A DNA stretch of 64,000 bases from the NCBI GenBank assembly GCA_002682825.1, contig NOKP01000018.1, positions 1 through 64,000 on the forward strand, read 5' to 3'. The stretch comes from Neonectria sp. B-13 (taxonomy: Eukaryota; Ascomycota; Sordariomycetes; Hypocreales; Nectriaceae). Positions 45,498 to 56,729 of the stretch are shown piece after piece. Below the pieces are notes generated by a model. It was given only the letters and a program-made list of their open reading frames with translations, was not told where the DNA came from and searched no databases. The position numbers were made by a program, and so were the translations under genes. Position 1 is the first letter of the stretch. Each line of letters opens with the position of its first letter.

Positions 45498-48324
45498 ATG
45501 GAACCCGACAGCAACGAAAAGAATGCACAAGAGACTCAGGCAAAACCACAGGCGAGGCCACGGAGGCGGGCACGGAAGGCTTGTCTGTCTTGCCGCTCAA
45601 GAAAAGTCCGCTGCGACGTGTCGCAACGAGGTCGTCCGTGCATGAACTGCTACCTAGACAGCGAAACTTGCATTGTCACCGGACGGGCATCCAAATTGTA
45701 AGCAAATCGCGTCTCTCAGATCGATGGCACTGACTTCCTCAGTCACGGGGTTCTGCTCGATCCCAGGGATGGTATTCAGGCATCTCATCCTCCTTACGCG
45801 CCGCTCGACCAACAATCATTCGACGACAACGATGATCGAGATGCCTTGCATTCGACGTCAAACGACCAACACACCTCTTGCACACCACAGAATCCTACGC
45901 AGCACCCAGTCGAGGTACCCAATGATGAGTCTGCTCGAGACAGCACCAGAATGGAAAGCGCGGCACCTGATCCCGTTGGTGAGAGACTCCGGGATCTGTT
46001 ATCAATACCCGGCGAGAGAGCGACCAGTTCTATCACCAGTGCGTCGCCCCGTCCCCCCCCCCCCCCCCCCCCCCCCCCCCAAAGGAAAACACACTCATCT
46101 AACCGGCGCAGCTTCACAAGACTCTGTCCAATCTGACACTTTGGCCTTTTTGAGCTGCCTCTCGAACTACGTGGATCCAGAACCGACGACGAAGGCATAT
46201 GCCGGGCCCAGCTCCGAAGTTGTCTACTGCTTTTATCCATTCCTCGCCGTTTCGAATCTTCACAACGTTCCTCACCAAGATGTCAACTTCCTCGAACTCC
46301 AAGGCTGCCTACGTGTTCCGATCCGTCCCTTTCTAGACGATTTGATACAACAATACTTTTTCCACGTCCACCCGATCCTGCCACTGGTCAACGAAGGAGA
46401 CTTTTGGGAACTTTACTGTCACGATGCCGATACGCCACTGACTGGGCGCCTGTCTTTGTTGACCTTTCAAGCCATGCTGTTTGCGTCTTGCACCTTCGTC
46501 TCTCATTCGACTATGGAGGGGCTCGGGTATTCAACCATTCGGGCTATGAGGGCTTCGTTCTATCGACGAACAAAGCTTCTGTATGACATGGGCGCAGAAA
46601 GTTCAGGTCTGCACATCTCTCAGGCAGCTGTTCTCCTTTCCCTATACACACTCTCATCTGCGAAGAAGCCAAACACAGCATGGCTAAGTCTCGCTATTGA
46701 CAGCGCAAGAAGTGTCGACGCACATCTCTATGCAACCATGCCTTCATCACAGATCACTCAACAACAAGCGCTACTAAAAAGGCTCTGGTGGTGTTGCGTT
46801 ATCCGAGATCGCTCTATGGGGCTTCTGATGAGAATCCCTATCCAGATTCGAAAGGATCAGTTCGACTTTACCGCATCTCCTCTCGGGGTCGCTGACCTCG
46901 CAGATGAATTTGAACGGTCTAAGGTCTACAATTCAGAAACAAAGAGGGCTTTAGCTGAAATTGTGGCCCAGTGGACCCAATTTAACATTGTGCTTACTGA
47001 TATTTTGACGCTTTGTTTTCCACTGCGAGGTCGGCACCACCAAGAATTGAACTCGAATAATTCCACGCTTCTCGGCAAATGCAAACGCGCTCTAAAAGAG
47101 TGGTACGATCAGGCAACTTCGCGGCTTTCAGTGATCCCTGGTGCCAGTGGCCCACGCATTCTTCTCGACGAGGAGATCAGCCACGATTCTATAACCCTGT
47201 ACGGCAACCTCTTGCTTATGTACTACCACTCTTCACGAGCTGCTTTGTGCCATCATGCAGTTCTGTATCTTGACACTCTGCAGGGGGGAGGGAGGACCAG
47301 GAATGACTTTCTCACCAACGACCTATCAATTATTCTAGACAACCAGCACGAGCTGCAAGACGCTGCCACTTCCATTACCGAGTGTCATAAACAACTCGTT
47401 CGTCTCAACCTCGCGCGGTGGCTACCCGCTCCAGCAATTGGCTGCACTCTACTCCCGCTGGTTCTTAATATCTTGGATATCAAGTTGGCGGCACCAGCAG
47501 TCAACTTTGAAACAACATCCAGAAAAACGCCAGCGCTCAGGCAGCGCGAACTGAATACTTTAATTGAAGTCATGAAGACTTATCAGCTCCAGTATGATGG
47601 GGTAGACTGGGCTAGTGAAATCGTCCGCCATATCATCAACCTCGCCCAGCTTGATAACCTTACGCCTCAGATCCAAAGATCTAGGATTGACTGGACTCAC
47701 ATTTTTGCTTTCCAGCCCAGTTCGTATCTTAGGCTGGCTCTAGCACTTGACTTAAGTCTCAGCAAAGGTCGACTGGCGCAGGACGGAGACTTCCCTATCA
47801 GTCTCAGAGGGTTATTCGCCGTCGACTTCAGTCCCATCAAGGAGATTTTCCAGCCTCAGAGCACAAGTTTCTGTACCAGCAATAGTCAGATGTTCGCCGA
47901 CACTCGCCGAGATAATGGGGTTATCCCCCTTGTAGGCTTAGCTCTGGAATCTGTCAATCGGAGGACGCGGCTTTCATTCGACACCGACCAAAATAACGGA
48001 GCTGTTCACGAGATTCCTCAGGATCACAACTTCATGAACTGGACCTCAATTGGCCTTGAGGATACCGGAATGTCGCTATCGGATGAGCTCGGTGATCTTG
48101 GAACTGGCACTGACGAGATGTTTTTGCCCCAGAGAGAATCGAGATGTGAGACAGATAAGTCAGCAGACAAGGAGATGGAAGAGGGATCCTCAGACAATCC
48201 CACAAAATGCACCAGCACCCCTTCTCATAGGGAGATCATCAGCGAAGTCGAGATTAGCCATGGAACAACAATGGGGCTGATGGAGGCAATTCGGGACGGA
48301 AATATTGGGGAATGTATTTCATAG
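45498..48324 (+). CDS. Zn2Cys6 transcription factor (CTF1-like family), copy B
   Basis: Three exons (45498-45697, 45743-46038, 46112-48324) give 902 residues. The zinc cluster is CLSCRSRKVRC...CMNC...C after a basic RPRRRARKA stretch. The regulatory core runs from DLIQQYFFHVHPILPLVNEGDF through LLKRLWWCCVIRDR to MYYHSSRAALCHHAVLY. It aligns along most of its length with copy A at 13 kb, including the C-terminal MKTYQLQYDGVDWASEIVRHI. Intron 2 (46039-46111; donor GTGCGT, branch CTAACC, acceptor GCGCAG) contains an uninterrupted run of 28 C; reading through it instead gives a false polyproline. Copy B lacks four of the six introns of copy A. Target genes are unknown. Confidence 0.85.
46053..46080. 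repeat. C28 homopolymer inside an intron
   Basis: Twenty-eight consecutive C on the plus strand, 14 nt after the intron donor and 31 nt before its acceptor. The length may be imprecise, as such runs are hard to sequence. Confidence 0.9.
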
Positions 48325-48590
48325 GCAAAACAGCAGCTGCTTGTTGCTAGAATGCTGGTGGCCTACCGGAAAGCCAAGCTGTCGGTTGGAACCATCATTT
48401 TAACCAAGACGTTGAACCTCTTCAAGAGTCATCTGTCACATTAATTATTGGAGTGCTTATGTGTCATTGATTCTCCATACGCAGTTCCTTGTTTCACAAG
48501 TGCGAAGTATCAATAATCTAAACTGTAGCCTAAGACTCGCTGATGGTACACTACGAGCACCATTTCCAATGCGCAGCTATCCGCCTGGCT
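48325..48590. other. Convergent intergenic region
   Basis: 3' flanks of the Zn2Cys6 copy B gene and of the ligase pseudogene. Nothing else seen. Confidence 0.4.
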
Positions 48591-50571
48591 TCATAGTTGC
48601 GCCTCGGCCTTCTTGCTGTCCTGTTTCTCCTTCTCCCTCAACACACGCGGGAGAATCTTCCTCGTCGAGCTCTTGGGTATATCCTCGATAAACTCCACCC
48701 CTCGGACCAGCGATTTATGCCGGAGTTTTGGGGTTTCCACCTGTTCGCAGATTTCCCGCGCAGTCTTCTTGACACAATTTCTTGACGACTCCTCTGACCT
48801 AACTGAATAGGCCTTGGGCACCTCTCCAGCACGTGGGTGAGGCACTTGAATCACTGCACAGTCTGATACTGACGGGTGTGTGAATAAGTGGGCCTCAAGC
48901 TCTGCCGGCGCGACTTGAATCCCCTGGAGTGCGTAAGCGTGATGCACCATGTCGATGATAGAGAAGGTATATACCATGACTTTGATGAGCTCTTTAATTC
49001 TGTCCACAATCCTCACGTGTTCGTTTCCTTGTGGTGATTCACGCATCAGAGCCTCGTCTCCTGTCCTGAGCTACGGGCCATCGTCGTGGTAAACGAAAGT
49101 CTCCGAAGTGGCTTTTTGTTGTGAAGATATCCCAGGACAACCGACGGACGTTATACGAGGAGTTCTCCAGGCTTCTCATACTCAAATGCCTCATTCCCAT
49201 TTCCGTCCATAAGCTTGACTAGTGTTGAGGGGAGAAGAGAGCCGCAAGACCCGACGAGCACATCGAGCTCACTGGTTGTGCAAACGCGCGAGGAGGTCTC
49301 GGTCGTTCCTAGTAGTTCAAAATATTAGCAAAGCTTCGATAAAATTATTAAGGGTCTCCCACCGAACATTTAACAGAGACTCCGTTTTGGATACATCTCA
49401 TGAACACTGTCAATGGTTTCGCGACTTAAAGGCGCCCCTGCCGAGAACGCACTTCAAACACTGCTCAAGTCAACTTGTTGCACTGGTCTTGGTTTACTAT
49501 CATCTAAACGAGAATTGGCGGAACAACGTTATCTGCTCAATCTCAAATTCTTAGATAGCCAACAAGAGTGAGGTCAGATTATACTTTAGCAAGACAACGA
49601 GCTCGTCCCCACGATAGGCACCAAGGTGTCCCACTAAAACAAGTCCATAGATGTGACTGAGTGGAAGTATCCTGAGAACGCTTTGGATCTCAACGCCCTG
49701 TTTGCTGCTGCTGGAAACAGCTTCATACGTGGTGGCCTGGAGGATGTTTGCGATGACCTTGCGATGAGAGACCATGGTGCCTACCTAATACAGAGAACCA
49801 GTCAGAAAACCCACAATAGAAGAATTTAATTTCACTAACAGGAAGACCAGAAGTTCCCCTGGAATAGCACAAGTATGCAACCTGTTTTGCTCCGTGTCCC
49901 CGTGTCCACCGCAGCGGCTTGAGCTCCGGTAAAGTGCCACCCTCTCGGACCAAGTCTTCAATTGTTATAAACTGGATCTGGCTTTTCTCGTTTCCAGGCA
50001 AAGGCAGAATGAAGATGCGGTTGCGAGGAATCCCGATAGCATCGGCCGCCTTGAAAGCGGTCTCCAACAGGGGAACGCAGGTAAACAAAGCTGTGGCTTT
50101 GGATAGGCTGAGTTGCCGTTCTAGCTCTGAGGAGGAGAATGCAGCACTTGGAGGGTCTACAATGCCAGACATGCGATGGATTGCGTGAGTCAGAGGGATA
50201 TGGTCGATCTGTATTATTTGTGAGTAAGTCAATAGTAGCAAATCAGGAGAAGCCACAAAACCAACCATATTCAAAGAGAACAGACCAATAACCCGGTCCC
50301 ATTCTGAGCCCTCGTCTTGGAAGCCGAGCCTTTGACCAATTGCCCTTGCCATGCAATCTTCCCGCTGTACAATCTCGATGGCGGTGTAGGCTCTCTTGCT
50401 GCTGCCGCTGGGTGTCGGCCGTATTTCTCGTTAGTCATAACTCAGCCGCACTGATAGAGTCCGGGGGATCTAGTAGTTTTGTCAGGAACTGCTTTGACTG
50501 GCGTGGTGATCGATGAAGGGGAACCTACCCATAGGTAACTGGGGAACCCATGACGGCGAAGTGAACACCAT
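48591..50571 (-). pseudogene. Decayed 4-coumarate-CoA-ligase-like (AMP-forming) gene
   Basis: The reverse strand begins MVFTSPSWVPQLPM at 50571, as in fungal 4CL-like acyl-CoA ligases, and splices (ATG G|GTAGG..ACTAG) into DPPDSISAAE. Two small indels at about 50445-50415 then shift the frame twice before KRAYTAIEIVQRED. Further pieces are DRVIGLFSLN, DHIPLTHAIHRMSG, the P-loop-like motif YSRGTSGLPVG (family YSSGTSGLPKG, with the Lys replaced), MVSHRKVIANILQ and LPLSHIYG. A stop follows at about 49551. The central part (49050-49550) is not recognisable. The C-terminal domain resumes with VRIVDRIKELIKV, IQVAPAELEAHLFTHPSVSDCAV and STRKILPRVLREKE at 49040-48591. It cannot make a complete enzyme. 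Confidence 0.75.
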
Positions 50572-51721
50572 ATTCGACTTGACGGATCGTGTACTCGTAC
50601 GACAAAAATGTCAGCTTTAGTGTCCAAGACGACAATGGAGCTCCATCAAGACGTATGTTCGTCCTGCCTCTTTTATAGATTCGAAGTTGTCCTTGAACCC
50701 ACATTAATTGGTTAGTGACGATGGTTCCCATTCGCCACATCTACCGACGGCGCCGAATTACGCGGTTGATCCAGGCAAGTTCGGCAAATTTGTGCCAAGA
50801 CCATGGGTCCCTGCATCCTGGGGATGAAATGGCGGCTAAGGGGTAAGCCCACAGTAAAGAGTTCAGTCAATGCTGGCGGGAACTTTTGTAGGTTTCCTTG
50901 TCGCAAATTGTGTCAGGAAAATGTCCAGTTAATCCATTATACCGGCTTTGATGAGGTTCATTATTTACCTTTAATTATTTTAAAACCCAGGTATCAAAAT
51001 ATAGTCATTACAGAAGAAGGTTTAAGATCTGGCTGGACGTAATCCGTTGCCTATTGTTATCGAGCACACGATCACTTCTGGCAATGGCATAGCTCTTTCT
51101 GACCATTCAGATGATATGAGGACCTGTGGAGCCTGTCTGCCTTTTATAGGCCTAGAAGTGTAGGAGGCAGTACGTAGTTTCATCTTGTATGCGTACTGTG
51201 CTTCCCCATGCGGTTATGCTGCCTGAGCACGCTCGCTCGTCGTTGATAAAGCCTTCTCTGCATGATATTGGTGAGGAGTAATGATACCTGTCCAGATGAA
51301 GAGGCGCCTGATTGAAACTTTGATGTCTTCTGCTGACTTGTGGTTCCGAAATAGCCGCCCCTACCGAATCTACCGAAGCTACCGAAGGCAGGCGTTGCGG
51401 GGAATGCCATGTATCCACAGGGGTCGTATAGAACCTACCAATCATTAAACAGATAGCCGAATCTCTCCATTAGCCAAGGAACAAAGGTTTCTAGGTTCAA
51501 CGCAGTAGTCATGGTAATGATGCCGAGTTCGTCTATGTCCCCAGCTCGGCGACCCCACTCCCGTTCTATCTAGCTTGGCGTCATTGTTTTTCACATGATC
51601 ATGCTCCCTCCTTAAAACCAGCCGATCTCCGTAGCTCTTCCTCGCGGATTTCACTATAGGAAAGAACACGCATTCACCAAACCACCTGCACCCAAATTAA
51701 AACTCATTCATCACCAACGCA
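50572..51721. other. Divergent intergenic region
   Basis: Between the ligase relic and the amidohydrolase-2 gene. It includes TCTCCG (reverse TCGGAGA-like) at about 51626. No gene seen. Confidence 0.4.
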
Positions 51722-52661
51722 ATGGCACCAACCAAGTTCCGCTACCCTATTGTTGACGTCTGGGCCAACCTCCCTGGAGTAAGCAATGAACAACCTCAAT
51801 CTCAACATCGTTTCCTAATAAACTTAGCTGGGCGCCGCCATTCCAGAGGTTGCTCGACTTTTCGAATACAGCCATTCCGATCCAGAAATTGCCAACAAAA
51901 AGAAGACTCCTGACGAGCTCATCGCTCTGATGGATGAAGCAGGAGTTTCTCAAATCTGTCTCTCCGCTTGGAGTCGCCCAGGCCAGATGATATTCTCAAA
52001 TGCCGAGGTTGCGCAGTATACTCGCGCGCACCCAAATCGAATCTTTGGCCTGGCTGCCGTTGATCTACACAACCCAGTGGAGGCGGTTCGAGAATTGGAG
52101 CACTATGTGAAGAAGGAAGGATTTGTTGGGTTGCGAGTGGTCCCGTGGTTGTGGAATCTTCCTCCCACGGATTCCCACTACTGGCCTCTGTTCGTCAAAT
52201 GCGTCGAACTCGATATCCCTTTTCTGACTCAAGTCGGTCACACCGCTCCTGCATGCCCGAGCGAGGTTGGGAGACCGATTCCGTACATTGATACCATCGC
52301 TCTGAAGTTTCCCAACCTCAAGATAATCATGGGCCACATTGGCTACCCTTGGGCAGCTGAGACGGTCGCAGTAGCTTGGAAGCACAAGAACGTGTACATC
52401 GACACCAGCGCCTGGTCCCCCAAGTACTACGCGCCGGAGTTCATCAAGTTTGCCAACACGACGGGCAAGGAAAAGGTCATGTTTGGAACCAACTTTCCGC
52501 AGCTCGGGTTCAAGGAATGCGTTGACAATGTCGAGACTCATCTGGCGGACAAGCCAAACGGGTTCAAAGAGAAGGTCACAAAGGGATTCATGGGTGGGAA
52601 TGCTGTTCGGGTGCTGAAACTGCCTCCCGTTGATTTAGACAGCCTCAGGGCTAAGATTTGA
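51722..52661 (+). CDS. Amidohydrolase-2 (ACMSD-like TIM-barrel) family protein
   Basis: Two exons (51722-51778, 51828-52661) give 296 residues. The fold signature is clear: RYPIVDVWANLPG at strand 1, DELIALMDEAGVSQICLSAW, NRIFGLAAVDLHNPVEAVREL, GLRVVPWLWNLPPTD, TQVGHTAPACPSE, IIMGHIGYPWAAE, YIDTSAWSPKYYAPEF and VMFGTNFPQLGF. In metal-dependent members strand 1 carries H-x-H and the last motif an Asp (GSDYP). Here they read V-W-A and GTNFP, while the His residues of GHT and GHIG remain. From memory this VW-type arrangement is shared by a bacterial and fungal subfamily, so it is probably a subfamily trait, not damage. The reaction is unknown; relatives hydrolyse or decarboxylate carboxylated rings and lactones. 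Confidence 0.85.
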
Positions 52662-53449
52662 GCCTGTTTTGTACGCGAGACGAAACAACGTTGATATTTA
52701 GGGAGTGCATCGCAACGTTCAGTTTTGCTCAGGAACTACTCATCTCTAAAGCCTTAGGCTAGACCATATCAAAAGACACCTTACTGCTTATTCAATGCGG
52801 TTGGTGTAGAGAGATACAATCTGTTAGTTAGTTTTGCAAATACTTTATGCCCTCAAAGACTGTGCCCGACGCATTTGTCGCTAGTGATGTGATGTGGACA
52901 CTAACAGGAAGCTGGGTTTTACACTTCGAGGGTTGCAGTCTTTGGTCGGACAGCCGACGCAAATGCTGATTATTTAGTGGGGGAAATCTATCGAAGGAAT
53001 GAATTTCATTGTAAATTCCCGCCACCGTTGGTTGTCTCGGTCACCTGGTTCTCATGGCGGAATTTCAGCACCCCCTTTTCGCCATCGCGGACTGGTCACT
53101 ACGTGTCAACTCGAGATGATTTGGAGAACGAGAATGACACGCGATCGGAGAGAATTAGGACGGAAAATTCTGGTCGGCGTAATATGGATAACAACTGCAA
53201 TGTGAGATGGGCATTCGGAGAAAATATGGTCGAGGTCCTCGGAGAACTCTTACTCCGACTCCACTAGCGAGTTCTACCCTACGCCGTACTCCGAGTTGGC
53301 CGAGATCCCGTAGTACACAGCAATATTCCATCCCATATATAAATCCTTGCGATTCGTCTCCGGCATGCTCGCATCTTAGAAGACACTAGAACATAATATT
53401 TTATCCAGATTTACCCCTTGTTGGATTCTTTTTATCTTCGCTGGAGACC
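52662..53449. promoter_or_regulatory. Upstream region of the aminotransferase gene with TCGGAG repeats
   Basis: Several TCGGAG/CTCCG elements cluster within 155 nt: ATCGGAGA at 53144, TTCGGAG at 53214, CTCGGAGA at 53238, CTCCG at 53253 and CTCCGAG at 53289. They lie 150-300 nt before the ATG and look like half-sites for a Zn2Cys6 factor. The rest of the gap is featureless. Confidence 0.45.
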
Positions 53450-55173
53450 ATGTTAATCCCTGCTTCCGGAAGCCCTCGTTCAAACGGGCAAGTCCACGTT
53501 GACAAAGGAACCAACATGAACAACCCTCAGCAACACCGCCGCGACGTCAATCCTTCACAATGGGGGGTAGCAGCACCTTGCGTGAGTGAACCATTCAAGA
53601 CGCGAAGCCACAAGCATAAGACAGTGGCTCTGAGGTGGGATCGTGCGTCTTCACACATAACCCCTACCCGATGTTGCGCCTAACCTATCATGCTAGATCG
53701 CCTCAACGCCGAGTCCGCTAGCCGAGAGGGCTGTACCCTCAAAGCTGCCTTCAAGCATCTTCAGAAGCCAGATGTAATCTCGCTGGGAGGTGGCCTGCCT
53801 CTGAGCGAGTATTTCCCCTTTGAGGCCATGGAGCACACCGTGCTTCCGCTAGACAACCTCAAAGGAGACAAGGGTGTCTCGAAGGAGGCAATCGGCTTGC
53901 ATTCCAGCAAGGCCGACATCACTTCTGGTAACAGCATCTATGACCTCACGGTTGCGCTAAATTACAGCCAAGGAAGTGGCTCTGCCCAGCTGCTCCGCTG
54001 GATCACCGAGCACGCTGAGCTGGTCCACAATCCCCCGTATGAGGATTGGCAATGCAACATGACCATTGGCAACACCTCGGCACTGGACATGACTTTGCGC
54101 ATGTTCGTACAACGAGGAGATTACGTCTTGTCTGATGACTATACTTTTTCATCAGCAGTTGAAACAGCGTTGCCGATGGGGGCTCATTTCCTAGGCGTGG
54201 AAATGGATACTGAAGGTATGCTTCCGCAGAGCCTCCAAAACACGCTTCAAAACTGGGATCCGGCTGCCCACGGTGGTGCGAGGAAGCCATTCTTGCTCTA
54301 TAGCATTCCCACGGGCCAGAATCCTACAGGCGCTACCCAAAGTCTACAACGCCGCAAGGACATCTACCGAGTAGCCCAAGAACATGATCTAATCATTCTG
54401 GAAGATGATCCGTACTACTTCCTCCAAATGGACAGGTTTGATGGAGGTGCGGAATCTCCTCAACCTGGTGCAAGCTCAAGGTCACCGGAGTCACTGCTTT
54501 CGATGATCATACCCTCGTACCTCAGCATGGACACGGATGGTCGCGTAATGCGCATGGATTCATTCAGCAAGGTCGTCAGTCCTGGTCTTCGTATTGGATG
54601 GGTTACTGCCTCTCAGCAACTAGTCGAACGTTACAAGATTCACGCCGATGTTTCGACCCAAGGCCCCAGCGGGTTTAGTCAACTGGCACTCTTTAAGTTG
54701 CTAGACGAACACTGGGGTCATTCTGGGTTCTTCAGCTGGTTACTGCATCTTCGTCAGCAGTATTCTTACCGACGAACTTTTCTTGCCAACGCTTGCGATC
54801 GCCATTTGCCTAAGGGCATCGTTAGCTGGACAGTGGCGGAAGCAGGCATGTTCGTAAGTGCAGCCCTTTTTACTATGCATGTGTCCGCTTTCGGTTTATG
54901 CTCTAACACTTTCTTTAGCAATGGCTAAAGGTGGACTGGCGAAAGCATCCTGATGCAGATAGGAAATCTATGACGGAGATAGAAGAAGAGATATGGTTTG
55001 AAGGCATCGGACAGGGAGTACTCGTAGCCCGAGGCAGCTGGTTTCAGGCAACGGCAAACAAGTCGTATCCCGATATCTTTTATCGAGTTACGTTTGCAGC
55101 TGCCCCGTTGGATAAGATCGAGGAGGCCGTGGTACGCTTTGGGGAGGCTTTGAGGAAGATTTTCAAGTTGTAG
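53450..55173 (+). CDS. PLP-dependent aromatic/2-aminoadipate aminotransferase (Aro8 type)
   Basis: Three exons (53450-53642, 53697-54853, 54919-55173) give 534 residues, class I/II fold-type I aminotransferase. The first intron (GTGCGT, CCTAACC branch, GCTAG) was chosen because it rebuilds ALRWDHRLNAESASREGCTLKAAFKHL; a GTGAGT donor nearby does not keep phase. Marks are VISLGGGLPLSEYFPF, NMTIGNTSALDMTLRMF, LYSIPTGQNPTG, LIILEDDPYYFLQ (Asp and Tyr contacting pyridoxal phosphate), DSFSKVVSPGLRIGW (Schiff-base Lys) and a C-terminal FRVTFAAAP-like end. It should transfer amino groups between aromatic amino acids, 2-aminoadipate or leucine and 2-oxo acids in the cytosol. Its place among secondary-metabolism-type genes hints at a dedicated rather than housekeeping role. 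Confidence 0.87.
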
Positions 55174-55402
55174 TGAAGAGCAAGGTCGATTCAAGGCCAG
55201 GGTGCCTAGACTTTTAGAGACTTATAGGAGCCAATCGCAAGGGGTTTCACGTAAATCTCATCGTGTTCTTCGCCATGGTGCTTTGCACTTTAGGTTTACA
55301 CCCGGCATGAGAATTTCCGTAGCTTAGTCGTCCCTCTCCCAAAAAGCGCGTTTTATGAAGTCAATAATCTTCTCACATAACTGTCTACATCTGCTCAAGT
55401 CT

Positions 55403-56729
55403 CTATTCATCCCAGATAGTCGCCACAACAGCGCCAGTAAGGGTCACTTGACCGATCTTGCCACCATCTTCCTCCAAGATGATCTTGCCCGAACGGATAT
55501 CGCGCTTCCAGATAACCACAGTCTTGTTGTTTTGGTGTCCAACTGCAATCATATCACCTGCTTTGTTGAAAGAAAACTGACGCGGGGACCAACCGCCGGA
55601 AGGAGCAAGCTGCACGAGCTCCAGAGTACCGTCGTGGTTGATATGGAAAGTCGACAGCGTGTCAGACGGGCCGGATCCCAAGATCGGCGAGTCACGGAAG
55701 GATTTCTCGCGGTTCGATACAACGAGGAAGCGCTTGTCCGGCTAAATACACTGTCAGCACTCAAGCTTACGGGCTGTAGGCTATTCAGCCAAGGCTGCTT
55801 ACACTCAGCGCAATCTCGCTAGTGGGAGCCAGTGTCGCAGGCAAACTGGCATCAATGGCGGGAATCTCAAACACCTTCTTGAACGACAAGCCGGTCTTTT
55901 TGTACGTCACGCGGTACGAGTACACCTTCTGGTCAAGCTCTCCATTGAAGAAGAAAAAGACATCACCATTGTCCATGGTGCGGAAGACGCCATGGCGCGG
56001 CCCGGTTCCTGGTTCGGTTCTCAGGCCGTCCACCTCGGTGATGGGAGCAACCGTGTCTTCATCGTAGGTGTACACGCGACCCAAATCGCCACCAAGGTCC
56101 ATCAGGACCAGGTACTGGTTTGTAGGGTCAAGGATAACATCATGGAGGTAACTCCTGTCTTGCCGAGACGGAACTGGCCCAGTCTGGTTCAACGTGGGGA
56201 AGATTTGTTGCAACGGCCCGGTTCCCGGCAAAGCTCCGTGGTCGCCCAGAGCGTAAACAGCGGCCGCGCTTCGGTTGCTGCCGATCTTTAGTCTTGATTC
56301 GGACCTTCCTCCGCGGTGGGACTCTTGTTCCCCGATGAATGTGACTTACTATGAGGCGCTCACACAAGCCCGGGCTCCTTTGCTGGTGGTGACTATCCCG
56401 CCGGCAACTCCACTCAAGGGTGCAAGTATGCGGTCCAATCGGGTGAGAGCTCCGCCGTCCTCAATTGAGAAGGAGTTCAATGACCCTGAAGTCGACGAGC
56501 TGCTACCGCGGTCGAGGCAGTAAAGCACGCGGCTGGCCTTATCAACGGATAACCAAGAAGGGTTGACTTCACACTCGGACGTCTTGGCGGTGACGGCGAG
56601 GGTGTAGTTGCGTCCAGATCCGGTAAGAGAAAGGGTCGTCACATTGCCCCCTGAGTCGGCCGCGAAGAGGGTTACTGCGTTGCAGAGAGGTGCCAAAAGG
56701 CCCAGGGCGGCAAGAACATCTCGACGCAT
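55403..56729 (-). CDS. Secreted seven-bladed lactonase / carboxymuconate-cyclase-like protein
   Basis: Three exons (56729-56350, 56277-55803, 55741-55403) give 397 residues. A signal peptide (MRRDVLAALGLLAPLCNAV) precedes a beta-propeller of the lactonase family PF10282: NVTTLSLTG, NPSWLSVDKASRVLYCLDRG, YALGDHGALPGTGP, LHDVILDPTNQYLVLMDLGGDLGRVYTYD, GPRHGVFR, FLVVSNREKSF, SPRQFSFNKAGDMIAVGHQ. The His and Arg of the HDV and GPRH segments are those kept in 6-phosphogluconolactonases and fungal 3-carboxy-cis,cis-muconate lactonizing enzymes. The signal peptide indicates an extracellular or secretory-route protein, so a role in the cytosolic pentose pathway is unlikely. A TATATA element lies at about 56816. 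The gene is divergent from the FAD oxidase. Confidence 0.85.

Noticed and set aside
46053..46080. Polyproline segment in the 45.5-kb regulator
   Set aside because: Good intron signals remove the C28 run; the exons on either side are in different frames unless it is spliced.
53580..53696. GTGAGT donor at about 53582 for the first aminotransferase intron
   Set aside because: It leaves the wrong phase at the CTAG acceptor; the GTGCGT donor at 53643 restores RWDHRLNAES.
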